A DNA stretch of 64,000 bases, taken from assembly GCA_000745135.1 (NCBI GenBank), contig JQNH01000001.1, positions 3,767,501-3,831,500 of the forward strand. Reading direction: 5' to 3'. A program made the position numbers and the translations under genes. The notes beneath the pieces were generated by a model. That model was not told the origin of the DNA, did no database searches, and worked only from the letters and a program-made list of their open reading frames with translations. The DNA is from Rhizobiales bacterium YIM 77505. GTDB taxonomy: Bacteria > Pseudomonadota > Alphaproteobacteria > Rhizobiales > Beijerinckiaceae. Below, piece by piece: positions 54,089-61,838 of this stretch; the stretch's first letter is position 1, and each line of letters starts with the position of its first letter.

Positions 54089-54131
54089 CGGATGCCTCCC
54101 GGAGTGTCGTTTTCGCGAGCTTAGCGACCAT

Positions 54132-54150
54132 CATATTGCGTCGCAACATA
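54132..54150. promoter_or_regulatory. Palindromic operator candidate upstream of ccr
   Basis: CATATTGCG-T-CGCAACATA (54132-54150); arms match at 7 of 9 positions. It lies 44 bases upstream of the ccr ATG, where a regulator could contact the promoter, and 177 bases upstream of ecm. The right arm is identical to that of the mcd site. Confidence 0.55.
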
Positions 54151-54224
54151 GGAGAAAGGCTAAGATCGCGAAGCAGCAACGCTGATCGCGCCCGTCCGGT
54201 TGCCCTGAGATGTCCGCTATTTAC

Positions 54225-54239
54225 GTCAGTATCGCTGAC
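54225..54239. promoter_or_regulatory. Second small palindrome between ccr and ecm
   Basis: GTCAG-TATCG-CTGAC forms 5-bp perfect arms about 88 bases upstream of the ecm ATG. It may be another operator in the ccr-ecm divergent region. Confidence 0.3.
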
Positions 54240-54326
54240 ACAAATCTTCGGCCGAAGGGTGGATGGCGCCGCCGGAACGAACGGTTAGGATAGTGCATTG
54301 CACCATCGGCACAGGACACCATCGGC

Positions 54327-56372
54327 ATGAGCGACGGCGCGCGGCGCGAGCGGGACAAGCCCTGGATCTTCCGCACCTATGCCGGCCATTCCTCGGCGGC
54401 TGAGTCGAACGCCCTGTATCGCAAGAACCTCGGCAAGGGTCAGACCGGCCTTTCCGTCGCCTTCGACCTGCCGACGCAGACGGGGTACGACCCGGATCAC
54501 GAACTCGCCAAGGGCGAGGTCGGCAAGGTCGGCGTGTCGATCGCCCATCTGGGCGACATGCGGGCGCTGTTCGAGGGCATTCCGCTCGCCTCGATGAACA
54601 CCTCCATGACCATCAACGCCACCGCCCCGTGGCTGCTCGCCCTCTACATTGCCGTAGCGGACGAGCAGGGAGCGGAGCGCGCCGCGCTCCAGGGGACAAC
54701 CCAGAACGACATCATCAAGGAGTATCTCTCGCGCGGCACTTACGTCTTCCCGCCCGCGCCCTCGCTCAGGCTGACCAGGGACGTGATCCTGTTCACGACC
54801 CGCGAGATGCCGAAGTGGAACCCGATCAATGTCTGCTCCTACCACCTGCAGGAGGCGGGGGCGACACCGGTGCAGGAATTGTCCTTCGCGCTCGCCACGG
54901 CGCAAGCCATCCTCGACACGGTGCGCGCATCCGGCGAGGTGGATGATGCAACCTTCGCCGAGGCCGTGGGCCGAATGTCGTTCTTCGTCAATGCGGGCCT
55001 GCGCTTCATCACCGAGATGTGCAAGATGCGCGCCTTCGCGGAGCTGTGGGACGAGATCACGGCCGAGCGCTACGGCGTCTTAGACCCGAAGAAGCGCCTC
55101 TTCCGCTATGGGGTGCAAGTGAATTCGCTCGGGCTCACCGAGCTCCAGCCGGAGAACAACATCCACCGCATCCTCATCGAGATGCTGGCGGTGACGCTGT
55201 CAAAGAAGGCGCGGGCCCGCGCCGTGCAGCTGCCGGCCTGGAACGAGGCCCTCGGCCTCCCCCGCCCCTGGGACCAGCAATGGTCGCTGCGCATGCAGCA
55301 GATCCTCGCCTACGAGACCGACCTCCTCGACTACGAGGACATCTTCGACGGCTCGAAGGTGATCGAGGCGAAGGTCGAGGAGCTCAAGGCGGCAGCGCGG
55401 GCGGAACTTGCCCGGATCGAGGCCATGGGGGGCGCCATCGCCGCGGTCGAAAGCGGCGCCTTGAAGCGTGCTCTCGTCGAGTCGAACGCGAGGCGTCTTG
55501 CCGCCATCGAAGCGGGCGAGCAGGTTGTGGTCGGGGTCAACCGCTTCACGGAGGGCGAGCCCTCGCCGCTGATGGCCGGCGAAAGCGCGTTCATGAGCGT
55601 CCCGGAGACGGTGGAGATGGAGGCCGTGCGCAAAATCCGGGCCTGGCGCGCCGAGCGCGACGCGCAAGCCGTCGAAGCAGCGCTCGCGGCGCTCGAGGCG
55701 GCAGCGCGTGAGGAGCGCAACATCATGCCCGCCTCCATTGCGTGCGCGAAGGCGGGCGTGACGACCGGTGAGTGGGGCGAGTGCCTCAGGCGCGTCTTCG
55801 GCGAATACCGGGCGCCGACGGGCGTCAGTCCCGAGACGGTCACTGCCGGGGCGACGGAGGAGATCCGTCTCCTCGTCGCAGGGCTCGGCGAGAAGCTCGG
55901 CGAAACGCCGCGGCTCGTGGTGGGCAAGCCGGGCCTCGACGGTCATTCGAACGGCGCCGAGCAGATCGCCCTGCGCGCTCGCGATGTGGGATTCGAGGTC
56001 GCCTATGACGGCATTCGCCAGACGCCGGCCGAGATCGTGGCGCGGGCCCGCGAGACCAAGGCCCATGCCGTCGGCCTGTCGATCCTCTCCGGCTCGCATG
56101 TGCCGCTCGTGCGCGAGGTCAAGGCGCGCCTGCGCCTCGAAGGCCTGGACCACATCCCCGTGGTGGTGGGCGGCATCATCTCGGCCGAGGATGAGAACGT
56201 GCTCCGCAACATGGGCGTCGCCGCGGTCTACACCCCGAAGCACTATGCGCTCGACGCCATCATGGCGGATCTGGTGAAGGTGGTGGAGCGGGGTTTGGAG
56301 AAGCGGGAGGAGAACGCGCGTCCAAACGTCTCCCCCAAGGAGAGGTCGAGTCCGCGCAAGCGGACCGGGTGA
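54327..56372 (+). CDS. ecm: Ethylmalonyl-CoA mutase (coenzyme B12)
   Basis: The 681-residue B12-dependent mutase (MeaA) turns ethylmalonyl-CoA into methylsuccinyl-CoA, the substrate of Mcd. The catalytic barrel shows PWIFRTYAGHSSAAESNALY, SVAFDLPTQTGYDPDHE and PTNVCSYHLQEAG-like CoA contacts. The C-terminal cobalamin domain has the DxHxxG motif D538-G-H540-S-N-G543, SGSHVPLVREV and VVVGGIISAEDENVLRNMGV. The last ~20 residues (from about 662, ENARPNVSPKERSS) lie on a palindromic repeat and are unlike other family members. It is divergent from ccr. Confidence 0.94.
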   Translation: MSDGARRERDKPWIFRTYAGHSSAAESNALYRKNLGKGQTGLSVAFDLPTQTGYDPDHELAKGEVGKVGVSIAHLGDMRALFEGIPLASMNTSMTINATAPWLLALYIAVADEQGAERAALQGTTQNDIIKEYLSRGTYVFPPAPSLRLTRDVILFTTREMPKWNPINVCSYHLQEAGATPVQELSFALATAQAILDTVRASGEVDDATFAEAVGRMSFFVNAGLRFITEMCKMRAFAELWDEITAERYGVLDPKKRLFRYGVQVNSLGLTELQPENNIHRILIEMLAVTLSKKARARAVQLPAWNEALGLPRPWDQQWSLRMQQILAYETDLLDYEDIFDGSKVIEAKVEELKAAARAELARIEAMGGAIAAVESGALKRALVESNARRLAAIEAGEQVVVGVNRFTEGEPSPLMAGESAFMSVPETVEMEAVRKIRAWRAERDAQAVEAALAALEAAAREERNIMPASIACAKAGVTTGEWGECLRRVFGEYRAPTGVSPETVTAGATEEIRLLVAGLGEKLGETPRLVVGKPGLDGHSNGAEQIALRARDVGFEVAYDGIRQTPAEIVARARETKAHAVGLSILSGSHVPLVREVKARLRLEGLDHIPVVVGGIISAEDENVLRNMGVAAVYTPKHYALDAIMADLVKVVERGLEKREENARPNVSPKERSSPRKRTG

Positions 56373-56375
56373 GGG
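56328..56375. repeat. Short palindromic repeat (family B) overlapping ecm 3' end
   Basis: CGTCTCCCCCAAGGAGAGGT then CGAGTCCGCGCAAGCGG and GGGTGAGGG. It has the same layout as the repeat at 43561 (inverted core, GTCGAG, GCGGxxxGGG). It supplies the last residues and stop of ecm. Confidence 0.65.
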
Positions 56376-56436
56376 CCGCGGCCGTGGAAAGCATGTTATA
56401 AGGGCTCGCCTGAGCGAAGCGTCGAGGATATGGCCC

Positions 56437-56685
56437 ATGGGAGCCTTGGGGCGAAAGGCGGCGCGCGGCGGTGACGTGCGGCCGCGCTTCAGCGAGCATA
56501 GCCTCGTCAGGCTTGCCGCCCACATGGATGTGGGTGGAGGCCGCGTTTTGCCGGCCGGTGCCGTGGGCGCTGTCATCGGCGTCTGGGCAGGCGGCACGGC
56601 TTACGAAGTTGAGTTCTCGGAACCCTTCCATGTGGTCGCGACCGTGTCCGAGGCGGAGCTTGCCGACCCTACCAAGCCTTCGTGA
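56437..56685 (+). CDS. DUF4926 small protein
   Basis: The 82-residue protein has the DUF4926 core: FSEHSLVRLAAHMDVGGGRVLPAGAVGAVIGVWAGGTAYEVEF followed by a degenerate beta-strand tail. DUF4926 proteins are often found next to toxins or phage-related genes, where they may be immunity or antitoxin proteins, but none has been defined. It overlaps the following DUF6883 gene by 4 bp (GTGA) and starts about 65 bp after ecm. Confidence 0.72.
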   Translation: MGALGRKAARGGDVRPRFSEHSLVRLAAHMDVGGGRVLPAGAVGAVIGVWAGGTAYEVEFSEPFHVVATVSEAELADPTKPS

Positions 56686-57017
56686 GTTCCGCTCGGCGTT
56701 TCCGCTCTGTTCCGGAGGACAAGGTCGTCAGCTACCTTCTGAATCCAGATCACCCCATCGGCGGCCCAAAGGCGCATTTCTTTCGTTCCTTCGGCTTCTC
56801 CCTTAAGGAGTGGTGGCGCCTGGCCGCCGCTTTGCGCGATCACCCTGACCGGAACCCGATCGCGGCCACCATCGAAACGCTGTTCGGGACGAAGTACGTG
56901 ATTCGCTGCAAAATCGCGACCGCTGATGGGCGTGATCCGTGCATCGTCACCGTGTGGATGAGGGAAAGGGACGCGCCGGCGCGATTGATGACCGCCTACC
57001 CGGACGAGGCCCCGTGA
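56682..57017 (+). CDS. DUF6883 protein, partner of DUF4926
   Basis: The 111-residue protein carries YLLNPDHPIGGPKAHFFRSFGFSLKEWWRLAAALRDH, IETLFGTKYVIRCKI and the end VTVWMRERDAPARLMTAYP, a DUF6883 fold. Such genes often sit with DUF4926 as a two-gene unit that looks like a toxin-antitoxin or immunity pair. GTG 56682 overlaps the upstream stop, so translation is coupled. Its end overlaps the end of the convergent PLP enzyme gene (56996) by 22 bp. Confidence 0.75.
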   Translation: MSSARRFRSVPEDKVVSYLLNPDHPIGGPKAHFFRSFGFSLKEWWRLAAALRDHPDRNPIAATIETLFGTKYVIRCKIATADGRDPCIVTVWMRERDAPARLMTAYPDEAP

Positions 57018-58165
57018 GCGCCGTGCAGAGCCTCGTCGAGGTCGCGATAAAGGTCCTCCACGTCCTCGATCCCCACCGACAGGCGCAGCAGGTCCGGCGG
57101 GCAGGGAGTGCCGGGGCCTTCGATCGAGGCGCGATGCTCGATGAGGCTTTCGACGCCGCCAAGCGAGGTGGCGCGCTTCCAGAGACGAACCCGCGCGGCC
57201 GTGGCGATGGCGGCGCGCTCGCCGCCCGCCGCCTGAATCGACAGCATATAGCCGAAGCCGCCCTCCATCTGGCGTGCCGCCACCTCATGCCCCGGATGCT
57301 GGGGGAGGCCTGGATAGAGCACGCGGGCGACATGGGGGTGCGACGACAGGCGCTCGGCCAGGGCCTGCGCGCTCTGCGCCTGCGCGGCGGCGCGCAGGTG
57401 CAGCGTGCGTAGGCCTCGCATCAGGAGATAGGCCTCGAAGGGGCCGAGGATGGCGCCCTGGTTCTTGCGGATGCCGACGATGCGCTCCCAGAAGCCGTCC
57501 CGCTCTCTCCCGGCGAGAGCCCCCGCGACCACGTCGGAATGCCCGTTCAGGATCTTCGTTGCCGCATGCATGACGATGTCGGCCCCAAGGAGGAGCGGGC
57601 GCGTGTGCACGGGCGAGGCGGCGGTGGAATCGACGGCGAGCCGCGCGCCCGCCGCATGGACGATCCTCGCTGCCGCCGCGATGTCGGTGATGGTCCAGAG
57701 CGGGTTCGAGGGCGTCTCGACCCAGACGAGCTTCGTCTCGCCGGGGCGCACGGCGCGCTTCAGCGCCTCAAGGTCGTCGGTCTCGACGAAGTCGACGCGC
57801 AGGCCCCAGCGGGTCGCCTCCGTGGCAAGCCAGTGGCGCAGCGCCCAGTACATGACCCTGGGCGCCACCACGTGGTCGCCGGGGTCAAGCGCCTGGAACA
57901 CGGCCGTCGCCGCCGCCATGCCGGAGGAGAAGAGGAGCGCGCCCTCCGCCTCTTCGAGCATGGCGATGACGCTTTCCGCCTCGCGCACCGTGGCGTTGTC
58001 CGGCCGGCCGTAAACGAAGCCGGAGGAGTAGGCGTTGTCCTCGTCCCGAATGAAGGTCGTCGCCACATGGATCGGCGGAACGACGGCTTTCGTGATCGGG
58101 TCGACGCCGCCCATCGCCTGCACGGCAAGGGTTCGCTTCGACCAGGGCGGGGGGGCATCCAACAT
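56996..58165 (-). CDS. metC: Cys/Met metabolism PLP enzyme (cystathionine lyase-like)
   Basis: The 389-residue fold-type I enzyme of the Cys/Met gamma-family has Lys204 as Schiff base in HAATKILNGHSDVVAGA, the upstream SSGMAAATAVFQAL and the binding LGGVESLIEHRASI. Family members are cystathionine beta-lyases, gamma-synthases or homoserine sulfhydrylases. I favour a cystathionine beta-lyase (MetC) since metX is nearby on the chromosome and this one is alone, but the symbol is a guess. ATG 58165 fits; the longer frame runs to 58339 and is unlikely. Confidence 0.85.
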   Translation of the reverse strand: MLDAPPPWSKRTLAVQAMGGVDPITKAVVPPIHVATTFIRDEDNAYSSGFVYGRPDNATVREAESVIAMLEEAEGALLFSSGMAAATAVFQALDPGDHVVAPRVMYWALRHWLATEATRWGLRVDFVETDDLEALKRAVRPGETKLVWVETPSNPLWTITDIAAAARIVHAAGARLAVDSTAASPVHTRPLLLGADIVMHAATKILNGHSDVVAGALAGRERDGFWERIVGIRKNQGAILGPFEAYLLMRGLRTLHLRAAAQAQSAQALAERLSSHPHVARVLYPGLPQHPGHEVAARQMEGGFGYMLSIQAAGGERAAIATAARVRLWKRATSLGGVESLIEHRASIEGPGTPCPPDLLRLSVGIEDVEDLYRDLDEALHGAHGASSG

Positions 58166-58227
58166 CCGGAACCTCGCTTGAGTGCAACGGTTGGCCGTCG
58201 AGGCTTTGCGATAGCAGGGATTGAGAC

Positions 58228-58734
58228 ATGCCGCACGGTGCAGTTGCGCCATCAGGGCCAGGACGGTCTTGGCAACGCCTCGCCTTGGCGATCGTCCCGG
58301 TCGCGCTCGCCGCGGTCCTCGGCACGATCGCGACGACACCGAACATCCCGACCTGGTACGCGGGGCTTGCGAAACCGGGCTTCACCCCGCCGAACTGGGT
58401 CTTCGGCCCCGTCTGGACGATCCTCTACGGGGCGATGGCCTATGCCGTATGGCGCGTGCTGTCGCTTCCCTCCGGGCAAGTCGGCCGGTCCGCCGCCCTC
58501 ATCGCCTTTTTCGTTCAATTGGCGCTCAACGCCGCCTGGTCCTGGGCCTTCTTCGCCCTGCGCAATCCCTTCGCGGGGCTCGTCGTCATCCTGGCGCTCG
58601 CCGCCGCGATCCTCGTCACTCTTCGCCTGTTCTCGAGGCTCGACCGCATCGCCGCCTGGTGTCTTGTTCCTTATCTTGCCTGGGTCGCTTACGCGGCCCT
58701 CCTGAACCTCGCCATCTGGCGCCTCAACGGCTGA
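58228..58734 (+). CDS. TspO/MBR family protein
   Basis: The 168-residue five-helix membrane protein has the signature KPGFTPPNWVFGPVWTILYGAMAYAVWRV and a C-terminal LVPYLAWVAYAALLNLAIWRLN. TspO binds porphyrins and cholesterol analogues and regulates tetrapyrrole-linked gene expression in Rhodobacter. ATG 58228. Its end overlaps the convergent receiver gene by 11 bp. The gene is divergent from the PLP enzyme. Confidence 0.93.
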   Translation: MPHGAVAPSGPGRSWQRLALAIVPVALAAVLGTIATTPNIPTWYAGLAKPGFTPPNWVFGPVWTILYGAMAYAVWRVLSLPSGQVGRSAALIAFFVQLALNAAWSWAFFALRNPFAGLVVILALAAAILVTLRLFSRLDRIAAWCLVPYLAWVAYAALLNLAIWRLNG

Positions 58735-59098
58735 CGCGGGCCAAGGCGCGTTGCACGCTTGTTCGCAGGTCCATCAGCGAAAAGGGCTTCGTCAACACCT
58801 CGTCCACGATGGCGTCGAGGCCGCGGGCGCGTTCGCGCTGGTCGGCAAAGCCGGTCATGAGAAGGATGATCAGATCGGGGTAGTCGCGCTTCGCCGCGAG
58901 AGCGAGCGCGATTCCGTCCATCACCGGCATGCGGATGTCGGTGAGAAGGAGGTCGAAGGCGCCGCGAGACTGCGTCAGGCGGTCCAGCCCGTCGGCCCCG
59001 TCGATGCCGAGCGTCACCTGGTGGCCGTCAAGCTCCAGGCCGCGCTTGAGGGACGCCCGAACGGTTTCCTCGTCGTCGACGAGCAGGATACGCGCCAT
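58724..59098 (-). CDS. Single-domain CheY-like receiver
   Basis: A 124-residue receiver domain with no output region. The acidic pocket is LLVDDEETVRAS, the phosphorylation Asp is in LLTDIRMPVMDG, Thr in LLMTGFADQ and Lys in VLTKPFSLMDLR. Such stand-alone receivers often pair with distant kinases. The start lies 3 bp after the hpt stop, so it is likely co-translated with that gene. Partner kinase not present. Confidence 0.92.
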   Translation of the reverse strand: MARILLVDDEETVRASLKRGLELDGHQVTLGIDGADGLDRLTQSRGAFDLLLTDIRMPVMDGIALALAAKRDYPDLIILLMTGFADQRERARGLDAIVDEVLTKPFSLMDLRTSVQRALARVSR

Positions 59099-59100
59099 CG

Positions 59101-59670
59101 TCAGCTTGCCGCTTCGAAGAGGTCCGGTTCGTCGTCGGTCGTCACCACGCCGACGAAGGGAAGCTGCCGGTAGGAATGGCCCACATCCATGCCGTAGCCG
59201 ACGACGAACACATCGGGACAGACGAAGCCGACGAAATCGGCGTCGATGGTCACCGCCCGCTTGCCCGGCTTTTCGAGGAGCACTGCCGTCAGCACGCGCC
59301 GCGCACCGCGCGCCATCAGGAGGTCCTTGGCGAAGACGAGCGTGCGCCCGGACTCCAGGATGTCGTCGATGAGAAGCACGTCCCGCCCGCGCACATCGCT
59401 TTCCACGTCGCGCAGGATCTCGACCCGGCCCGAGGACACGGTGGCGGCTCGGTAGCTCGACAAGTGGATGAACTCCACCTGGGGGCTCAGGCCCGCCCGG
59501 TGGAGGGCGCGGATGAGGTCAGCCGCAAACATGAAGCTGCCCTTGAGCACCGCGACGACGAGGAGGTCCTTGGGCTCGGCCTTCGCAATGGCATCGGCGA
59601 GTTCATGGACACGACGCTGGATGGTGGCTTCGTCGAAAAGCACCCGCAGGCGGGGAGGCGCGTTGGTCAC
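59101..59670 (-). CDS. hpt: Hypoxanthine phosphoribosyltransferase
   Basis: The 189-residue purine-salvage enzyme has the PRPP-binding motif VLLIDDILESGRTLVFAKDLL, KGSFMFAADLIRAL at the N-terminal loop and a flexible loop with SSYRAATVSSGRVEIL. Start at ATG 59670, 99 bp before mmcB's end. The following receiver gene is in the same operon, an arrangement I cannot explain. Confidence 0.95.
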   Translation of the reverse strand: MTNAPPRLRVLFDEATIQRRVHELADAIAKAEPKDLLVVAVLKGSFMFAADLIRALHRAGLSPQVEFIHLSSYRAATVSSGRVEILRDVESDVRGRDVLLIDDILESGRTLVFAKDLLMARGARRVLTAVLLEKPGKRAVTIDADFVGFVCPDVFVVGYGMDVGHSYRQLPFVGVVTTDDEPDLFEAAS

Positions 59671-59769
59671 AATCGGTCTGCCCTCCTCGGCGGAACGGAC
59701 GGGGTGGATGGGACCTTCTCGTCTAGCGTCGAGGCAGCCTGCGGCACAAGCCTGCTTTGCCGGACGACC

Positions 59770-60255
59770 TCAATAAGCCTCGCCGAGACGGGCGTCCGGA
59801 TCGGCAAGCGCATGGAGCTGGACCGCCGCGGCGCGGGCAAAGCGCAGGATCACGGCCTTTCGCCGCGCTGCGGCAAGCTCGTGCGCCGGCGCTTCGCGCA
59901 GGATCGCAGCTCCGAAGGCGTCCGCGACGATGAGTCCGGTCGTTTCAGGCAAGATCTCCGCCGGCAGATCGTGGGGCACGGCGAAGAAGAAGCGGTCGCA
60001 GAAGTCCCGGTAGTCCGGCCATTTCCGGTCGGCCCGGAAATCGGCGACGCAGGATTTGATCTCGACGATGGTGAGCCGTCCGTCCGGGGCGAGCGCGATC
60101 ACGTCCGCCCGCCGCCCGTTGGCGAGCGTGAACTCGGGCAACGTCGCATGACCCATTTGCGCGAAGAGCCGGCGCACCCCCCGCTGCACGGCGAGCGCTG
60201 TCGGGGATTGCCGGCCGTCGGCCGGCAGCGCCGCTCGCAAGCCCAGGGCCGTCAT
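59770..60255 (-). CDS. mmcB: MmcB family DNA repair protein
   Basis: The 161-residue protein (DUF1052) has the nuclease-like core ANGRRADVIALAPDGRLTIVEIKSCVADFRADRKWPDYRDFCDRFFFAVP, where Asp/Glu-x-Lys and Asp residues recall restriction-endonuclease folds. MmcB in Caulobacter acts in repair of mitomycin damage under SOS control. Start ATG 60255. It is divergent from the aminotransferase gene with 192 bp between; a LexA box is not obvious. Confidence 0.9.
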   Translation of the reverse strand: MTALGLRAALPADGRQSPTALAVQRGVRRLFAQMGHATLPEFTLANGRRADVIALAPDGRLTIVEIKSCVADFRADRKWPDYRDFCDRFFFAVPHDLPAEILPETTGLIVADAFGAAILREAPAHELAAARRKAVILRFARAAAVQLHALADPDARLGEAY

Positions 60256-60447
60256 CGAACAAAAGGAGAATCAGTGGTCATGTCCGTGAGACTCGCCTGC
60301 CCCGGGCCTTCGATCAACTGGACGTGGTCGAGGCTTGTCTTCTCGAGAGCGCCTTGAGACCAGCGCAGCCTTGTGCGTCGACGGAACGGCTGTTGCGTTC
60401 GCCCAAGCGCCCTGGTAACCGCCCCGACCAAAGAGGCGCCCAGCCCC

Positions 60448-61779
60448 ATGACCCACGTTCTCCACCGCCAGATCGGCCACCGCTATCCTGTCGCCGAGAG
60501 CGCCAGGGGCATTTTCATCCGGGATGCCGACGGCAAGGACTACATCGACGCCACCGGCGGGGCGGCGGTGTCGTGCCTCGGCCACGGCCATCCCGACGTG
60601 ATCGCCGCCATGAAGGCGCAGCTCGACCGGCTCGACTACGCCCATACGAGCTTCTTCACCACGCGCGTGGCGGAAGAGCTCGGCGACGACCTGATCGCCC
60701 ATGCGCCGAAGGGCATCAGCCACGTGTACTTCGTCAGCGGCGGCTCGGAAGCGGTCGAGGCGGCGCTCAAGATGGCGCGGCAGTATTTCGTCGAGAAGGG
60801 CGAGCCGCAGCGCCGGCACTTCATCGCCCGTCGCCAGAGCTACCACGGCAACACGCTCGGCGCGCTCGCCGTCGGCGGCAACGAGTGGCGCAGAAGGCAG
60901 TTCGCGCCGCTCCTCATCGAGACGCAGCACGTCTCGCCCTGTTACGAGTATCGCGGAAAGCGTGAGGACGAGACGCCGGAGGCTTACGGCGAGCGGCTCG
61001 CCCGCGAGCTCGAGGCGAAGATCGAGGAGCTCGGGCCCGATACGGTCATCGCCTTCGTGGCGGAGACCGTGGGCGGGGCGACGTCCGGCTGCATCACGCC
61101 GGTCCCCGGCTATTTCAAGCGCATCCGCGAGATCTGCGACCGCCACGGCATCCTCCTCATCCTCGACGAGGTCATGTGCGGCATGGGCCGCACCGGCACG
61201 CTCCACGCCTGCGAGCAGGAGGGCATCGCTCCCGACCTCATGGCCATCGCCAAAGGCCTCGGAGGCGGCTATGCGCCGATCGGAGCGGTGCTGGTGGGGG
61301 CCAAGGTGTTCGATGCCTTCGCGACAGGCTCGGGCCTGTTCCAGCACGGACATACCTACCTCGGCCATCCCCTGGCTTGCGCAGCGGCGCTCGCCGTGCA
61401 GCGGGTGATCCGCCGCGACAACCTCCTCGCCCATGTCCGCATGAAGGGGCAGCGGCTGAAGGACCGGCTGCGCCACCGCTTTGCGAACCACCACCATGTG
61501 GGTGACATCCGCGGCCGCGGCCTCTTTCAGGCCATCGAGCTCGTTGCCGACCGCGCCAGCAAGGAGCCCTTCGATCCGAAGCTCAAGGTGCACGCGCGGG
61601 TCAAGCAAGAGGCCATGGCGCGCGGGCTCATGACCTACCCGATGGGCGGCACCATCGACGGGGCGCGGGGCGACCACGTCATGCTGGCGCCGCCCTTCAT
61701 CGTTGACGATGCCGCCATCGATGCGATCGTGGAGCGGCTCGGCGACGCCGTGGATGCGGCACTTGCGGCAACGTCATGA
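60448..61779 (+). CDS. Class III (omega) aminotransferase
   Basis: A 443-residue PLP aminotransferase: GGAAVSCLGHGHPDVIAAM, SGGSEAVEAALKMARQYF, ILDEVMCGMGRTGTLHACEQE and the Schiff-base Lys269 in LMAIAKGLGGGYAPIGAVLVG. Substrates may be beta-alanine, GABA or diamines; not resolvable from sequence. ATG 60448 is preferred; an upstream ATG at 60373 adds odd residues. It precedes the TAXI transporter by about 60 bp, so the pair could import and catabolise the same compound. Confidence 0.92.
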   Translation: MTHVLHRQIGHRYPVAESARGIFIRDADGKDYIDATGGAAVSCLGHGHPDVIAAMKAQLDRLDYAHTSFFTTRVAEELGDDLIAHAPKGISHVYFVSGGSEAVEAALKMARQYFVEKGEPQRRHFIARRQSYHGNTLGALAVGGNEWRRRQFAPLLIETQHVSPCYEYRGKREDETPEAYGERLARELEAKIEELGPDTVIAFVAETVGGATSGCITPVPGYFKRIREICDRHGILLILDEVMCGMGRTGTLHACEQEGIAPDLMAIAKGLGGGYAPIGAVLVGAKVFDAFATGSGLFQHGHTYLGHPLACAAALAVQRVIRRDNLLAHVRMKGQRLKDRLRHRFANHHHVGDIRGRGLFQAIELVADRASKEPFDPKLKVHARVKQEAMARGLMTYPMGGTIDGARGDHVMLAPPFIVDDAAIDAIVERLGDAVDAALAATS

Positions 61780-61838
61780 AACGTCTTTTGTGAAGCGAGC
61801 CCTCTCGTTCCCGTGAGAAGGCACAGGAAGGAAACACG

